DNA of 64,000 bases from Bacteroidota bacterium (lineage in GTDB: Bacteria; Bacteroidota; Bacteroidia; Cytophagales; Cyclobacteriaceae): assembly GCA_018266395.1 (NCBI GenBank), contig JAFEAM010000012.1, forward strand, positions 124,001-188,000. Direction: 5' to 3'. Under the pieces are notes generated by a model that worked only from the letters and a program-made list of their open reading frames with translations, did no database searches and had not been told where the DNA came from. This document shows, one piece after another, positions 48,201-55,385 of the stretch. Position numbers and translations under genes: made by a program. The number at the start of each line of letters is the position of its first letter. Position 1 is the first letter of the stretch.

Positions 48201-48380
48201 GACGCAACTGCCCGTCCCACCACACCGCAGATGGGCAGGGCGCAGGAACTTCGGCAAGAAACACATGATGCCACGAATCAGTTACAGAAAATTGTTAGTG
48301 ATAACGTGAATCCAATAAATGAGAAAGTGAAGTCGCTGCCTGCCATTACGGTGACAAAACCAGACAAGAAGGACATGTAA
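45255..48380 (+). CDS. Exported BNR/Asp-box repeat protein (sortilin-like beta-propeller)
   Basis: A 1041-residue exported protein. A signal peptide (about 1-22, ending QAQ) leads into two or more beta-propellers built from Asp-box repeats; the motif S/T-x-D-G-G-K-T-W recurs at least six times (STDGGKTW, TLDGGKTW, SIDGGKTW, TQDGGKTW, and the variants TTDFGKTW and SMDKGKTW). A beta domain of roughly 100 residues (WDLRYQEAEKL onward) and a helical C-terminal region (about 890-1035) follow. It lacks an obvious type IX secretion C-terminal domain. Such proteins are often annotated as glycosyl hydrolases, but no catalytic motif is visible. It has a good promoter, and a terminator follows it. Confidence 0.86.
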   Translation: MKVKYHLITLLAALCHVYSTQAQTLPADKGLKNLKWRAIGPANMGGRTTDIVGIPGDPATFYIAGADGGIFKTTNAGATMTPIFDNQRAYSIGTIAVAPSDHEVLWVGTGEGDPRNSVGYGYGVYRSTDGGKTWSHLGLEKTDRIKRIVVHPQNPDVACVCALGREWGPNPDRGVFRTLDGGKTWEKVLYLDENTGCSDIAMEWNNPRIMYAGMWTFRRKPWRFDDSGEKTGLYKSIDGGKTWAKISHKNGLPDKPMARIGVSIAQSQPNIVYMITEFKEGGTLFRSEDRGDSWKMVNDDRELNFRPFYYSDVKVDPTNPDHVYTLSGGLNKSTDGGKTFTTVARGQHGDNQGLWIDPMNSNHVLSSDDGGFRVSYDGLKTIDAINNIELAQFYQLVVDDRDPYYVYGGLQDNGTWTGPSNSLHQIGILKRDWIQVAGGDGYYAVPIPGHENEVYANLQGGVIFHVDTKTGNVRTIHPYPKKIGSAGEGISTHKYRFNWDSPIHVSPNDPNTVYTGGNVLFRSRDKGYAWEEISPDLTTNDKSKQQSSGGEIYQDNTAAEFHCTIMAIAESPVKKDLIWVGTDDGNVQLTQDGGKTWTKMVIPGHPQFGWVSKIHASEHDAGTAFVSVDNHRLDDYKPHAFMTTDFGKTWTTISNGLPEDWVYVVRQDPHNPNVLYAGMEHGVFASMDKGKTWTKLNNNLPNVSVRDLRVQKREHDLVVATHGRGIWIMDDMRAIEDYASIGGKELAVFAPRTATLWNYYSMIEEQGNRAYRAKNPDFGAYINFYLQNDPKQALNIDITDASGNKVRSLKDSTSKAGVNRIVWDLRYQEAEKLNHPVASGWGGWVLRPLVPPGEYTATISANGQTAVTKITVRADPRINATQQDYQAKTETLLSLRDQLSQTHRLINTTDATIQQLKELKSRIKSAGDQSGVDPTANPSIDEAIKKLKEFEDEILRRPPPNMGYRQGPRLREEISELMGAVDDATARPTTPQMGRAQELRQETHDATNQLQKIVSDNVNPINEKVKSLPAITVTKPDKKDM

Positions 48381-48397
48381 GGGTTTGAAATCAGTAG

Positions 48398-48429
48398 AAG
48401 GGGCTTTCTCTACTTTGAGACAGCCCCTT
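48398..48429 (+). terminator. Rho-independent terminator after the BNR-repeat gene
   Basis: AAGGGGCT pairs with AGCCCCTT across a 16-base loop that has its own short CTC/GAG pairing, followed by TTCTTGTTTTTAT on the plus strand. It lies 17 bp past the stop codon. Confidence 0.75.
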
Positions 48430-48493
48430 TCTTGTTTTTATCTGTTGGAAGAAGAATATCAGGTGCGGAAATTCGTCTTTTCAATTAAAGAAC

Positions 48494-49402
48494 ATGCAAA
48501 CCATTTTGGGAGCGAATGGAATTATCGCAAGGGAGCTTTCAAAACATCTTCCTGGCCATACGGACAAAATTCGCCAGGCAAGCCGGCATCCACAGAAAGT
48601 GAATGCAGAGGATGAGCTGGCAGTAGCGGACCTCTTGAATTTCGAATCGACTGAAAAGGCGGTTGCCGGGAGTGATATTGTGTATCTTCTAGCCGGTCTC
48701 GAATACAAGGCCTCAGTTTGGGAGGAACAATGGCCAAAGGTTATGCGAAATGCAATTGACTCCTGCAAAAAGCACAACAGCAAACTGGTTTTCTTCGACA
48801 ATGTATACGCCTACGGCCGCGTCTCGGGTCCGATGACGGAAGAGACGCCATATCATCCCGTGAGCCGAAAGGGAGAGGTTAGGGCAAAGATTGCCGGAAT
48901 GCTAATGGATGAAGTGAAGGCTGGTAATCTGAATGCCATGATTGTAAGGAGTGCTGATTTCTATGGGCCGGGATCCCTCCTGAGCATGACCTACTCAACT
49001 GTTTTTGAACGCCTGAAGGCAAAGAAAGGCGCGCAATGGATTGGCAATCTCAGGACAATCCACAGTTTCACTTATACTCCAGATGCCGGTAAGACCGTAG
49101 CCATGTTGGGCAATTCTCCAGATGCATACAATCAGATTTGGCACGCACTCACCAGCAGGGAAAAGATAACAGGTGAGGACTTTGTGAGGATGGCCTGTGA
49201 AATCGCTGATCAGCCATACCGGGTGCAGGCGATGCCACGATGGGGAGTTCGTTTGATGGGATTATTTATTCCAGTGTTGAGTGAATTGGTGGAGATGATG
49301 TACCAGTTTGAAGAGGACTATATTTTTGACAGCACGAAGTTTGAGAATGCCTATAACATGAAGGCGACATTATATGTGGAGGGAATCAAATCCTGTTTTT
49401 GA
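48494..49402 (+). CDS. NAD(P)-dependent epimerase/dehydratase family protein
   Basis: A 302-residue extended-SDR protein. The cofactor site is ILGANGIIARELSKHL at the N-terminus, a GxxGxxA-type variant (G-A-N-G-I-I-A). The catalytic triad tyrosine and lysine of classical members are unclear: the usual YxxxK is not obvious, and YAYGRV then VSRKGEVRAK occupy that region. The protein may thus be a reductase-like or atypical member. No sugar-biosynthesis gene lies nearby. It has its own gene block between a terminator and the rhodanese gene. Confidence 0.82.
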   Translation: MQTILGANGIIARELSKHLPGHTDKIRQASRHPQKVNAEDELAVADLLNFESTEKAVAGSDIVYLLAGLEYKASVWEEQWPKVMRNAIDSCKKHNSKLVFFDNVYAYGRVSGPMTEETPYHPVSRKGEVRAKIAGMLMDEVKAGNLNAMIVRSADFYGPGSLLSMTYSTVFERLKAKKGAQWIGNLRTIHSFTYTPDAGKTVAMLGNSPDAYNQIWHALTSREKITGEDFVRMACEIADQPYRVQAMPRWGVRLMGLFIPVLSELVEMMYQFEEDYIFDSTKFENAYNMKATLYVEGIKSCF

Positions 49403-49440
49403 TCATTACAGTTTTCGATTCTCTTTCCGTTTATATTGGG

Positions 49441-49448
49441 TAAATTTG
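49441..49448 (+). promoter_or_regulatory. -7 promoter element for the rhodanese gene
   Basis: TAAATTTG matches the Bacteroidota -7 consensus TAnnTTTG and lies 20 bp upstream of the ATG. A matching TTTG -33 box was not found at the expected position. Confidence 0.45.
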
Positions 49449-49468
49449 TCGGAAATCAATAGCCGCAT

Positions 49469-49879
49469 ATGAAAACCAATTTGACCCTCTTTTCCAGGTT
49501 GTCTGCACCCTTGTTTATGTTCCTGATCGTTGCGGCTTGCGCGCAGAGCAGTCAGAAGGGAGCAGATGCGTTGTCGCCAAAGGAATTTTCAGAACAACTC
49601 AAGAAAGATCCCTCCATCGTTCTTATCGATGTGAGGACTTCAGAGGAGATGAAAGACGGATATCTGGAAGGTGCGGTCCACCTGGACTTCAATAACCCGG
49701 GATTTCAGAAATCAATCGACAGTCTGGATCACAGTCGCAAATATTTTGTGTACTGTGCGGCCGGAATACGAAGTGGCAAGGCAATGAAGATGATGAAGTC
49801 AGCAGGCTTCAAAGACGTCGTTTCACTGGACGGCGGAATTAACGGCTGGAAGGCGCAGGGCTTGCCCGTAGTTCATTAA
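49469..49879 (+). CDS. Exported single-domain rhodanese lipoprotein
   Basis: A 136-residue lipoprotein. The signal ends in VAAC (Cys24). The rest is one rhodanese domain with strands IVLIDVRTSEEM and the active-site loop C96-A-A-G-I-R-S, in which Cys96 would carry the persulfide. Rhodanese lipoproteins of the periplasm take part in sulfur transfer or redox work; here the substrate is unknown. TAAATTTG at 49441-49448 is an exact -7 match 20 bp upstream of the ATG, without a clear -33 box. The nearby GH3 and thioredoxin-like genes are separate units. Confidence 0.85.
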   Translation: MKTNLTLFSRLSAPLFMFLIVAACAQSSQKGADALSPKEFSEQLKKDPSIVLIDVRTSEEMKDGYLEGAVHLDFNNPGFQKSIDSLDHSRKYFVYCAAGIRSGKAMKMMKSAGFKDVVSLDGGINGWKAQGLPVVH

Positions 49880-49907
49880 GACGGAGTCTGCGCGGCGATA
49901 TGACATG

Positions 49908-49931
49908 GGTGAGAATTCCTGATTTCTCACC
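49908..49931. repeat. Inverted repeat downstream of the rhodanese gene
   Basis: GGTGAGAA and TTCTCACC form a perfect 8-bp stem with an 8-base loop in the 247-bp spacer before the GH3-family gene. No T-run follows on the plus strand, so it is at best a weak terminator. It could also be a protein site. The rest of the spacer shows only the promoter of the next gene. Confidence 0.4.
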
Positions 49932-50082
49932 TGATTGTGGTGTAACGACGGCAATCCTGGTGCAAGGATCGCTTTTTGGCCAAAAGATTCACTTTGATCT
50001 TATATAGCCCTGAAGGACGTGGTAGATCTGGAGTTTATGACTGCCGCCGGGTCTGATAAATCCGGCCAGCAACATCATTTTT

Positions 50083-50113
50083 TTTGCAGGCTCAGATCAG
50101 GGTTATACTTTTG
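50083..50113 (+). promoter_or_regulatory. Strong promoter for the GH3-family gene
   Basis: TTTG at 50083-50086, exactly 19 bases, then TACTTTTG at 50106-50113: full matches to both boxes of the Bacteroidota promoter TTTG-N19-TAnnTTTG. The ATG follows 13 bp later. Confidence 0.8.
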
Positions 50114-50126
50114 ATGTTCGTCAGGA

Positions 50127-51650
50127 ATGCAAATCATCAATTCCATCCTAACCTGGGTGATGAAGAAGCGGATCCATCAGATGGAACTCTTCATGAAATA
50201 CCCCCATGACGTGCAGGAAGAGCTTTTGCATAAGCTGCTGCTTACTGCCCGCCCGACTGAGATTGGTCAGAAGTATGGATTTGATGAAATCGTCAACTAC
50301 AATGACTTTGCGCGGCAGGTGCCGGTACACACTTACGAACGCCTCTTTCCCTACATCGAGAGGATGATGAAGGGTGAACAAAATGTGCTCTGGCCGTCAG
50401 AGATCAAATGGTTTTCGAAATCATCAGGCACCACGAATTCAAGGAGCAAGTTTATTCCTGTTTCGGCGGAGTCGCTTGAAGATTGTCACTTCAAGGGTGG
50501 GAAGGACCTTTATTGCATTTATGTTCACAACTTTCCGGAAACGAATATCTTTTCAGGCAAGGGGTTGGCCATCGGAGGTTCTCATCAGGTTAACGAACTG
50601 GACCCCACCTCCAATTCTCATTATGGAGATGTCTCTGCGGTGATCATGCAGAATCTTCCAGCTTGGGCTCAAATGATTCGCACACCCAGCCTGGAGGTGG
50701 CGTTGATGAGCAATTGGGAGGAGAAGATTGAAAAGATGGCAAGGGAAACGATGACCGCTGACGTCACTCACCTGGCAGGCGTTCCCACCTGGACCGTTCT
50801 GCTCCTGCAACGCATTATGGACTTGACAGGTAAGCCAATTCTCGAAACGTGGCCCAACCTGGAGGTTTTCTTTCATGGAGCGGTGGCGTTTACACCATAC
50901 CGCAGCTTGTTCAGATGCCTTATTCCGAGTGATCACATGCATTACTGGGAGACCTATAATGCCAGCGAAGGTTTTTTTGGCATCCAGGACCAAAGCAATT
51001 CAGATGAATTGTTACTGATGCTGGATTACGGCATTTACTATGAGTTTATTCCGGTTGAAGAATCCGGTCTTGAAAGTCCCCACGTCGTTCCGTTAAGCGA
51101 AGTGGAAGTTGGCAGGAACTACGCCATGGTCATTACAACCAACTCGGGACTGTGGCGATATAATATCGGGGATACCATTAAGTTCACCAGCAAGTCGCCG
51201 TACAGGATAAAAATATCCGGAAGAACCAAGCATTTCATAAATGCCTTCGGTGAGGAAGTGATCATCGAAAATGCAGAGACCGCCATTACGCAGGCTTGCG
51301 AGAGAACGGGCAGCATCATGAATAATTTCACGGCGGCTCCAATTTATATCGAGCAAAACAAGAGAGGCGGCCATGAATGGATCATTGAGTTTCACGTGCC
51401 GCCGCCAAACATGGACCAATTTACAGGAATACTTGACGATACACTTCGCCATGTCAATTCTGATTATGATGCAAAGAGATTTCATGACCTGGCACTGATC
51501 GCACCAAGAATTCACAGCGTTCCGGAAGGAACCTTCTACAATTGGATGAAAAAAAGGGGAAAACTGGGTGGTCAGAATAAGGTCCCACGGCTCAGCAATT
51601 CGCGTGAATATGTTGATGACATCCTTTCGATGATCGCTTCCCTTGCCTGA
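50127..51650 (+). CDS. GH3 auxin-responsive promoter family acyl-adenylating protein
   Basis: A 507-residue member of the GH3 family, relatives of firefly luciferase-type adenylating enzymes that in plants join amino acids to auxin or jasmonate. Readable elements are the phosphate-binding SSGTTNSRSKFIP (about residues 97-109), the central YNASEGFFGIQ, and the ATP-site SGRTKHFINAFGEEV in the C-terminal part. Bacterial members are common in Bacteroidota; their substrate is not known, although a carboxylic acid is activated as an acyl-AMP. It has its own strong promoter. Two bases separate its stop from the convergent thioredoxin-like gene. Confidence 0.86.
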   Translation: MQIINSILTWVMKKRIHQMELFMKYPHDVQEELLHKLLLTARPTEIGQKYGFDEIVNYNDFARQVPVHTYERLFPYIERMMKGEQNVLWPSEIKWFSKSSGTTNSRSKFIPVSAESLEDCHFKGGKDLYCIYVHNFPETNIFSGKGLAIGGSHQVNELDPTSNSHYGDVSAVIMQNLPAWAQMIRTPSLEVALMSNWEEKIEKMARETMTADVTHLAGVPTWTVLLLQRIMDLTGKPILETWPNLEVFFHGAVAFTPYRSLFRCLIPSDHMHYWETYNASEGFFGIQDQSNSDELLLMLDYGIYYEFIPVEESGLESPHVVPLSEVEVGRNYAMVITTNSGLWRYNIGDTIKFTSKSPYRIKISGRTKHFINAFGEEVIIENAETAITQACERTGSIMNNFTAAPIYIEQNKRGGHEWIIEFHVPPPNMDQFTGILDDTLRHVNSDYDAKRFHDLALIAPRIHSVPEGTFYNWMKKRGKLGGQNKVPRLSNSREYVDDILSMIASLA

Positions 51651-51651
51651 A

Positions 51652-52260
51652 TCAGGCCGGCTTCCATTTGATAGTGCAGCCTATTGCTTTGGTCTTTTTA
51701 ACGGGCACCTCTTTTCCGGAAAGCAGGGCATCGATGGCATCTTCCACATAGCGTACTGTTACTTTGTCGGGACTGCGTGGGTTGTCGTCAATGGTTCCGA
51801 TATAGGCTACTTTGAGTCCCTGCGGTGTGCGATTTAGCACAAAGACATGTGGTGTGTTGGTGGCGCCATAGGCTCTGGCAATTCCTTGTGTTTCGTCTAT
51901 CAGGTAAGGGAACTTGTAGGTATGCTTTTTTGCCTTGCTGATATTGTCGTCAGTGGATTCACCTGGCGATGAATTGTCGCTTGCATTGATGGCTATCAGG
52001 GGGAAGCCTTTTGATACGTACTTCTCATTCAGGGCGATTATCCTGCTGTTATAGGCTTTGCTGTACGGGCAGGTATTACAGTCAAAAACAACTATAAAGC
52101 CCTTCGCATCTTTGTAGTCGGCCAATGAAACCGACGTGCCATCTACGTTCTTCAGTTTGAAGTCAGTTGCAGTATCACCGATTTCGTATCCAGTGAACGA
52201 CGGCCTGAAGGCGGTCAGCGCCGCAGACAGGATGCCCAGCAAAATCCATCCTTTCCTCAT
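51652..52260 (-). CDS. Exported AhpC/TSA-type redoxin
   Basis: A 202-residue thioredoxin-fold protein with a signal-like N-terminus (about 1-18). The redox motif is C61-N-T-C64 in FDCNTCPYSKAY, and the C-terminal region reads AYGATNTPHVFVLNR with the cis-proline. The family is the alkyl hydroperoxide reductase/thiol-specific antioxidant or TlpA-like redoxin group. It is the second gene of a unit with the TlpA-like protein upstream, 4 bp away, so both probably act together in periplasmic disulfide handling (inference). Confidence 0.85.
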   Translation of the reverse strand: MRKGWILLGILSAALTAFRPSFTGYEIGDTATDFKLKNVDGTSVSLADYKDAKGFIVVFDCNTCPYSKAYNSRIIALNEKYVSKGFPLIAINASDNSSPGESTDDNISKAKKHTYKFPYLIDETQGIARAYGATNTPHVFVLNRTPQGLKVAYIGTIDDNPRSPDKVTVRYVEDAIDALLSGKEVPVKKTKAIGCTIKWKPA

Positions 52261-52264
52261 TGGA

Positions 52265-52765
52265 TTAGTTGTTTACTTCGTCAATCAGTTTTTCAAGTTC
52301 TCCCTCTTGCAGCTGACGCTCGATGAACTTCCTTTTGCCATTGCGGTTGTTGACAACCAGTGTTGCAGGGAGCGCACCCGACCAGGTCTTTTCAATCCGA
52401 TCAATCCATTCATTGGACGGACCCTTCTCGTTCAGTATAAGCACTTCAGAAAGGAGTTTCTTTCTTCTTATAAACGCCATCACCTTTTCCGGGTTGGGGT
52501 CAAGATCCATATCCATACTTACCAGTCGAACGTGCACACGGTTGTCAGAAAGATGCAATTTTTCAAGGAGGGGCATTTCCTTAACGCAGGGGGCACACCA
52601 CGTAGCCCAGAAGTTTATCACCTGTATCTTGCTTTCGTCCCCCCTGATTGCGCTTTGCAACTGTTCCACACTTACGAGGTTCGCTTCCTGGGTTTGGGCG
52701 ATTGAGCCTGTAATAGCCAGCATTACGACCAATAAGGCTAGGATATTTTGGGGTGGGGTACGCAT
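52265..52765 (-). CDS. TlpA-family thiol-disulfide oxidoreductase
   Basis: A 166-residue exported protein with a thioredoxin fold and the active site WATWCAPCVKEMP near residues 45-57. The N-terminal hydrophobic segment (ILALLVVMLAITGSIAQ) serves as a signal peptide. The ATG at 52763-52765 is preferred over a GTG at 52789 because it gives a shorter, normal signal. TlpA/ResA proteins reduce periplasmic disulfides, for example during cytochrome c maturation. It lies four bases upstream of the second redoxin, with which it likely forms a two-gene unit. Confidence 0.88.
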   Translation of the reverse strand: MRTPPQNILALLVVMLAITGSIAQTQEANLVSVEQLQSAIRGDESKIQVINFWATWCAPCVKEMPLLEKLHLSDNRVHVRLVSMDMDLDPNPEKVMAFIRRKKLLSEVLILNEKGPSNEWIDRIEKTWSGALPATLVVNNRNGKRKFIERQLQEGELEKLIDEVNN

Positions 52766-52861
52766 CCGGAGACAAATTACAGAGCGCACAAATGTGCTAA
52801 AATTCAGGTAGTTACAAATCTCCTAAAAATGGGGTGTAAAGAATTCCACAAAATGGCCACT

Positions 52862-52870
52862 TTATCCACA
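52862..52870 (+). promoter_or_regulatory. DnaA-box match TTATCCACA
   Basis: Exact match to the canonical 9-bp DnaA box. A single 9-mer occurs by chance fairly often, and no second perfect box is seen in the gap, so this is a weak call. Confidence 0.35.
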
Positions 52871-52878
52871 TGAAGGGA

Positions 52879-52906
52879 ATATTATCATATAATAGATTGA
52901 TAATAT
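52879..52906. repeat. Perfect 9-bp inverted repeat, AT-rich
   Basis: ATATTATCA and TGATAATAT flank a 10-base loop, which is also AT-rich. No T-tract makes it a terminator. It looks like an operator or an easily melted site. It lies 9 bp past the DnaA-box match. Confidence 0.6.
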
Positions 52907-53101
52907 GTAAGTTACGACCAAAATAATAAATCACTTCTTTGTGGAAATCTTCGAAGGGTCTGGTGCGGGCAAGTGTGTTTAAGGCGTTCATATTCAAACC
53001 TTTGGAAGCCCCAAAGAATTGGAATATTGGGCAGAAACAGATTCAACATACCCGTAAGCAGGATCAGCGATCAGGCCATGTCTAGATCTGGTTTTCCGCC
53101 C

Positions 53102-53353
53102 TTACCTGAATGCCATTCTGAATTTGATTGGAGTCGACGCCTGCTCGGCTTTGGGCCCGGTATTCGGAACTTTCTGCTGCTCAAGCCATGAAAGATAATC
53201 CTGGTATAGCACGCAGTCATTCAGCAGTGTATTTTCCCGAACAATGCGTATGATCTTGTCTCTTTCCAGTGACTGCCAGATTTGAGTTTTCTGATCCTCA
53301 GGTAAATTGGAAATCCTTACGTACACTATACCGCGAAAATTTTCGGCCCTCAT
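53102..53353 (-). CDS. Hypothetical small protein, about 83 residues
   Basis: I do not recognise the family. With the ATG at 53351-53353 it reads MRAENFRGIVYVRISNLP and then EDQKTQIWQSLERDKIIRIV, followed by LLNDCVLYQDYLSWLEQQK: a soluble, mostly helical protein with balanced codon use, unlike a shadow frame. A TTG at 53414-53416 would extend it by 21 residues (DNLLGYLTFKKYINSTTERS), right up to the base next to the divergent aminotransferase start, and that extension also looks coding. It has no signal or membrane segment. Its 3' end borders the noncoding gap. Confidence 0.55.
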   Translation of the reverse strand: MRAENFRGIVYVRISNLPEDQKTQIWQSLERDKIIRIVRENTLLNDCVLYQDYLSWLEQQKVPNTGPKAEQASTPIKFRMAFR

Positions 53354-53416
53354 AGATCGTTCGGTTGTACTGTTTATGTATTTTTTGAAAGTCAGGTAAC
53401 CCAAAAGATTATCCAA

Positions 53417-54577
53417 ATGCGAAATCAGCGCAACAAATTCACCCTTGCAAAGGGAATTACCTATCTGAATGGGGCTTACATGTCACCTTTGCTTAAATCA
53501 GTTCAAAAGGCAGGGATAGATGGCATCAGAAAAAAGGGTAAACCATTTGGGATATCCTCAGACGATTTCTTTACAGAGGGAGAGCTGTTAAGAAAACAGT
53601 TTGCAGGTCTTATTAATCAGGATGATGCAAAAAGAGTGGCAATTATCCCATCCGCTTCATATGGTTTAAGTACTGCTGCAAGAAATATCATGCTGGAAGA
53701 TGGGCAAAAAGTCATTGTCGCAGCAGAACAGTTTCCAAGCAATGTCTATCCATGGCTGCGTCGCGCCGCGGAGTGTAATGCCAGGGTCGAAATTGTTAAG
53801 CCGCCGGATACCACCATTTTGAGGGGGCAAAAATGGAACGATGAAATTCTTGCATCTATTGACCGGAAGACCAGGGTTGTGGCCATCGGCCATGTTCACT
53901 GGGCTGATGGAACCCGATTTGATCTTGAGGCCATCAGAAAGAGACTTGACGAAGTAAACGGATTGCTGATTATTGACGGAACGCAGTCCGTTGGCGCCTT
54001 ACCTTTCGACATGCAGAAGATTCGTCCGGATGCCCTTATCTGTGCCGGCTACAAATGGCTGATGGGTCCCTATTCAATTGGCCTGGCCTATTTTGGGCCC
54101 CATTTTGACGATGGCGTTCCCCTTGAAGAAAATTGGATCAACAGGCTGAACAGTGAGGACTTTACTGCGCTGGTGAAATACGAAATGAATTATCAGCCTG
54201 GCTCCCTACGGTATGATGTTGGAGAGCACAGTAATTTCATTCTCGTGCCAATGATGATCCGTGCGCTTGAACAAATCAGAAGTTGGACGCCGGCTGCCAT
54301 CCAGGGCTATTGCAAACGAATATCAGGACCTGCACTGGATTTGCTCCGGGCGGAGGGATTCTGGATTGAGGATGAAAAATGGAGAGGGCATCATCTGTTC
54401 GGAATCAGGCTGCCGGAGGAATACCGCCTCGATGATGTGAAAAAAGCCATGATTAAAAACAAAATCTCCGTATCATACCGCGGCTCGTCAGTAAGGGTTT
54501 CGCCACACGTGTACAACAGTGAGGAGGATTTTGCGAGGTTGGTAAAAGCCTTTCGAACGGTCAGGCCATCACGGTAA
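53417..54577 (+). CDS. Class V aminotransferase-like PLP enzyme
   Basis: A 386-residue fold-type I PLP enzyme of aminotransferase class V, which also includes cysteine desulfurases and kynureninase-like enzymes. The PLP lysine is Lys213 in CAGYKWLMGP. Cofactor-contacting parts include the GTQSVGALPFDM helix, with an Asp in LIIDGTQSVG. No cysteine desulfurase-type active-site Cys loop is visible, so an isomerase, lyase or transaminase role remains open. Its ATG at 53417 is directly next to the hypothetical gene on the other strand. The 3' end overlaps the convergent MDMPI gene by 17 bases. Confidence 0.85.
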   Translation: MRNQRNKFTLAKGITYLNGAYMSPLLKSVQKAGIDGIRKKGKPFGISSDDFFTEGELLRKQFAGLINQDDAKRVAIIPSASYGLSTAARNIMLEDGQKVIVAAEQFPSNVYPWLRRAAECNARVEIVKPPDTTILRGQKWNDEILASIDRKTRVVAIGHVHWADGTRFDLEAIRKRLDEVNGLLIIDGTQSVGALPFDMQKIRPDALICAGYKWLMGPYSIGLAYFGPHFDDGVPLEENWINRLNSEDFTALVKYEMNYQPGSLRYDVGEHSNFILVPMMIRALEQIRSWTPAAIQGYCKRISGPALDLLRAEGFWIEDEKWRGHHLFGIRLPEEYRLDDVKKAMIKNKISVSYRGSSVRVSPHVYNSEEDFARLVKAFRTVRPSR

Positions 54578-55382
54578 TCATCGTTAGGATATGTCCTGCG
54601 AGTGAAAGATCTCCCTCCAATGTTACGCGACTGAGCACTGCATCAGCACGCAAAGCCCTGGTAAAGATTTTCCAGGATAAATCAACCGGAATAATAATAC
54701 GCGCATCAGCACTGGAAGAAGTTTGTTCGGAAATATTCCACCGCCCGCCTCTTCTTTGAATCGCCCAGATTCCTCCGGCATCTGATGAGACTTCTACGAT
54801 AACAGTTGTACCTTCTGTGCCTGACTTCTGATCATAGTGGTGGGGAAGTGCCATCATGAATGTTTCCAGAGCCGGCCGATAAAATTGTCTGTTCAAAATC
54901 GCGGGGAGATTCAAGGCATCGCGTATTTGCTGTTGGTGATGCCATTTTTCAGTGTACTCCCTTGCGATGTGAAACCAGTTTGGGGATTGCGTGTCGCCCG
55001 CCCAACTCACGGGATAAATAGCATCAGCGCAGGGATCCAATGCCTCAAGGCATTTGATATAATCTTCATGGGTGTGCTGAAGGCCGCTGACCAGCAAAGA
55101 AGTACTTACGCGTTTCATCGCCGCAACCCACTCATGGTTGATCTGATTAAGATAGGCAACCAGTTCGGCATAAGAGTCAACACGGGCTGACGGTGGAAGT
55201 GCATGATGGTCGCGATAGAGGGATATCGCACGGATATTTCCATCGAGGAGATGCGCAGCGATGTCACGTACCGACCATTTGGTTGCAACAGTAGGATGGT
55301 TCCATTGTTCGGAAGTCAGAGAGGAAAGAAGCTTAACCAGCTCCTGACTCAGGGGCCGGAACAAAGGAAGGATTTGGATCAT
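54561..55382 (-). CDS. MDMPI-type (mycothiol-dependent maleylpyruvate isomerase-like) DinB-superfamily protein
   Basis: A 273-residue protein with an N-terminal MDMPI/DinB four-helix domain and a C-terminal SCP2-like domain (about 175-270; ADARIIIPVDLSWKIFTRAL). The metal ligands expected of the fold are visible: His44 in DIAAHLLDGN, and Glu145 with His149 in YTEKWHHQQQ, the E-x3-H pattern known from the Corynebacterium enzyme. Such proteins are thiol-dependent transferases or isomerases, but Bacteroidota do not usually make mycothiol, so the thiol cofactor here is unknown. It is the last gene of a DinB / TolB-like / MDMPI unit. Confidence 0.82.
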   Translation of the reverse strand: MIQILPLFRPLSQELVKLLSSLTSEQWNHPTVATKWSVRDIAAHLLDGNIRAISLYRDHHALPPSARVDSYAELVAYLNQINHEWVAAMKRVSTSLLVSGLQHTHEDYIKCLEALDPCADAIYPVSWAGDTQSPNWFHIAREYTEKWHHQQQIRDALNLPAILNRQFYRPALETFMMALPHHYDQKSGTEGTTVIVEVSSDAGGIWAIQRRGGRWNISEQTSSSADARIIIPVDLSWKIFTRALRADAVLSRVTLEGDLSLAGHILTMITVMA

Positions 55383-55385
55383 GTG

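Larger units (their letters stand above)
52766..53101. other. Noncoding, partly AT-rich gap with a DnaA-box match and palindromes
   Basis: These 336 bp hold no gene that I can support. Seen: the inverted repeat GCACA-AA-TGTGC at 52787-52798, TTATCCACA at 52862-52870 (identical to a canonical DnaA box), the 9-bp stem palindrome at 52879-52906, and an AT-rich stretch at about 52880-52935. Open frames here lack the codon pattern of the neighbours. Possible uses are the 5' control region of the tlpA-like unit, a minor DnaA site, or an origin component; the sequence does not choose between them. Confidence 0.6.

Noticed and set aside
45255..48380. BNR-repeat protein as a type IX secreted cargo
   Set aside because: The C-terminus is helical and charged (KPDKKDM) and shows no type IX sorting domain.
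52812..52997. Small minus-strand frame in the gap near 52.9 kb
   Set aside because: It contains the palindrome and DnaA-box match, is rich in AT-driven residues (Ile, Asn, Tyr, Phe), and has no recognisable fold or coupling.
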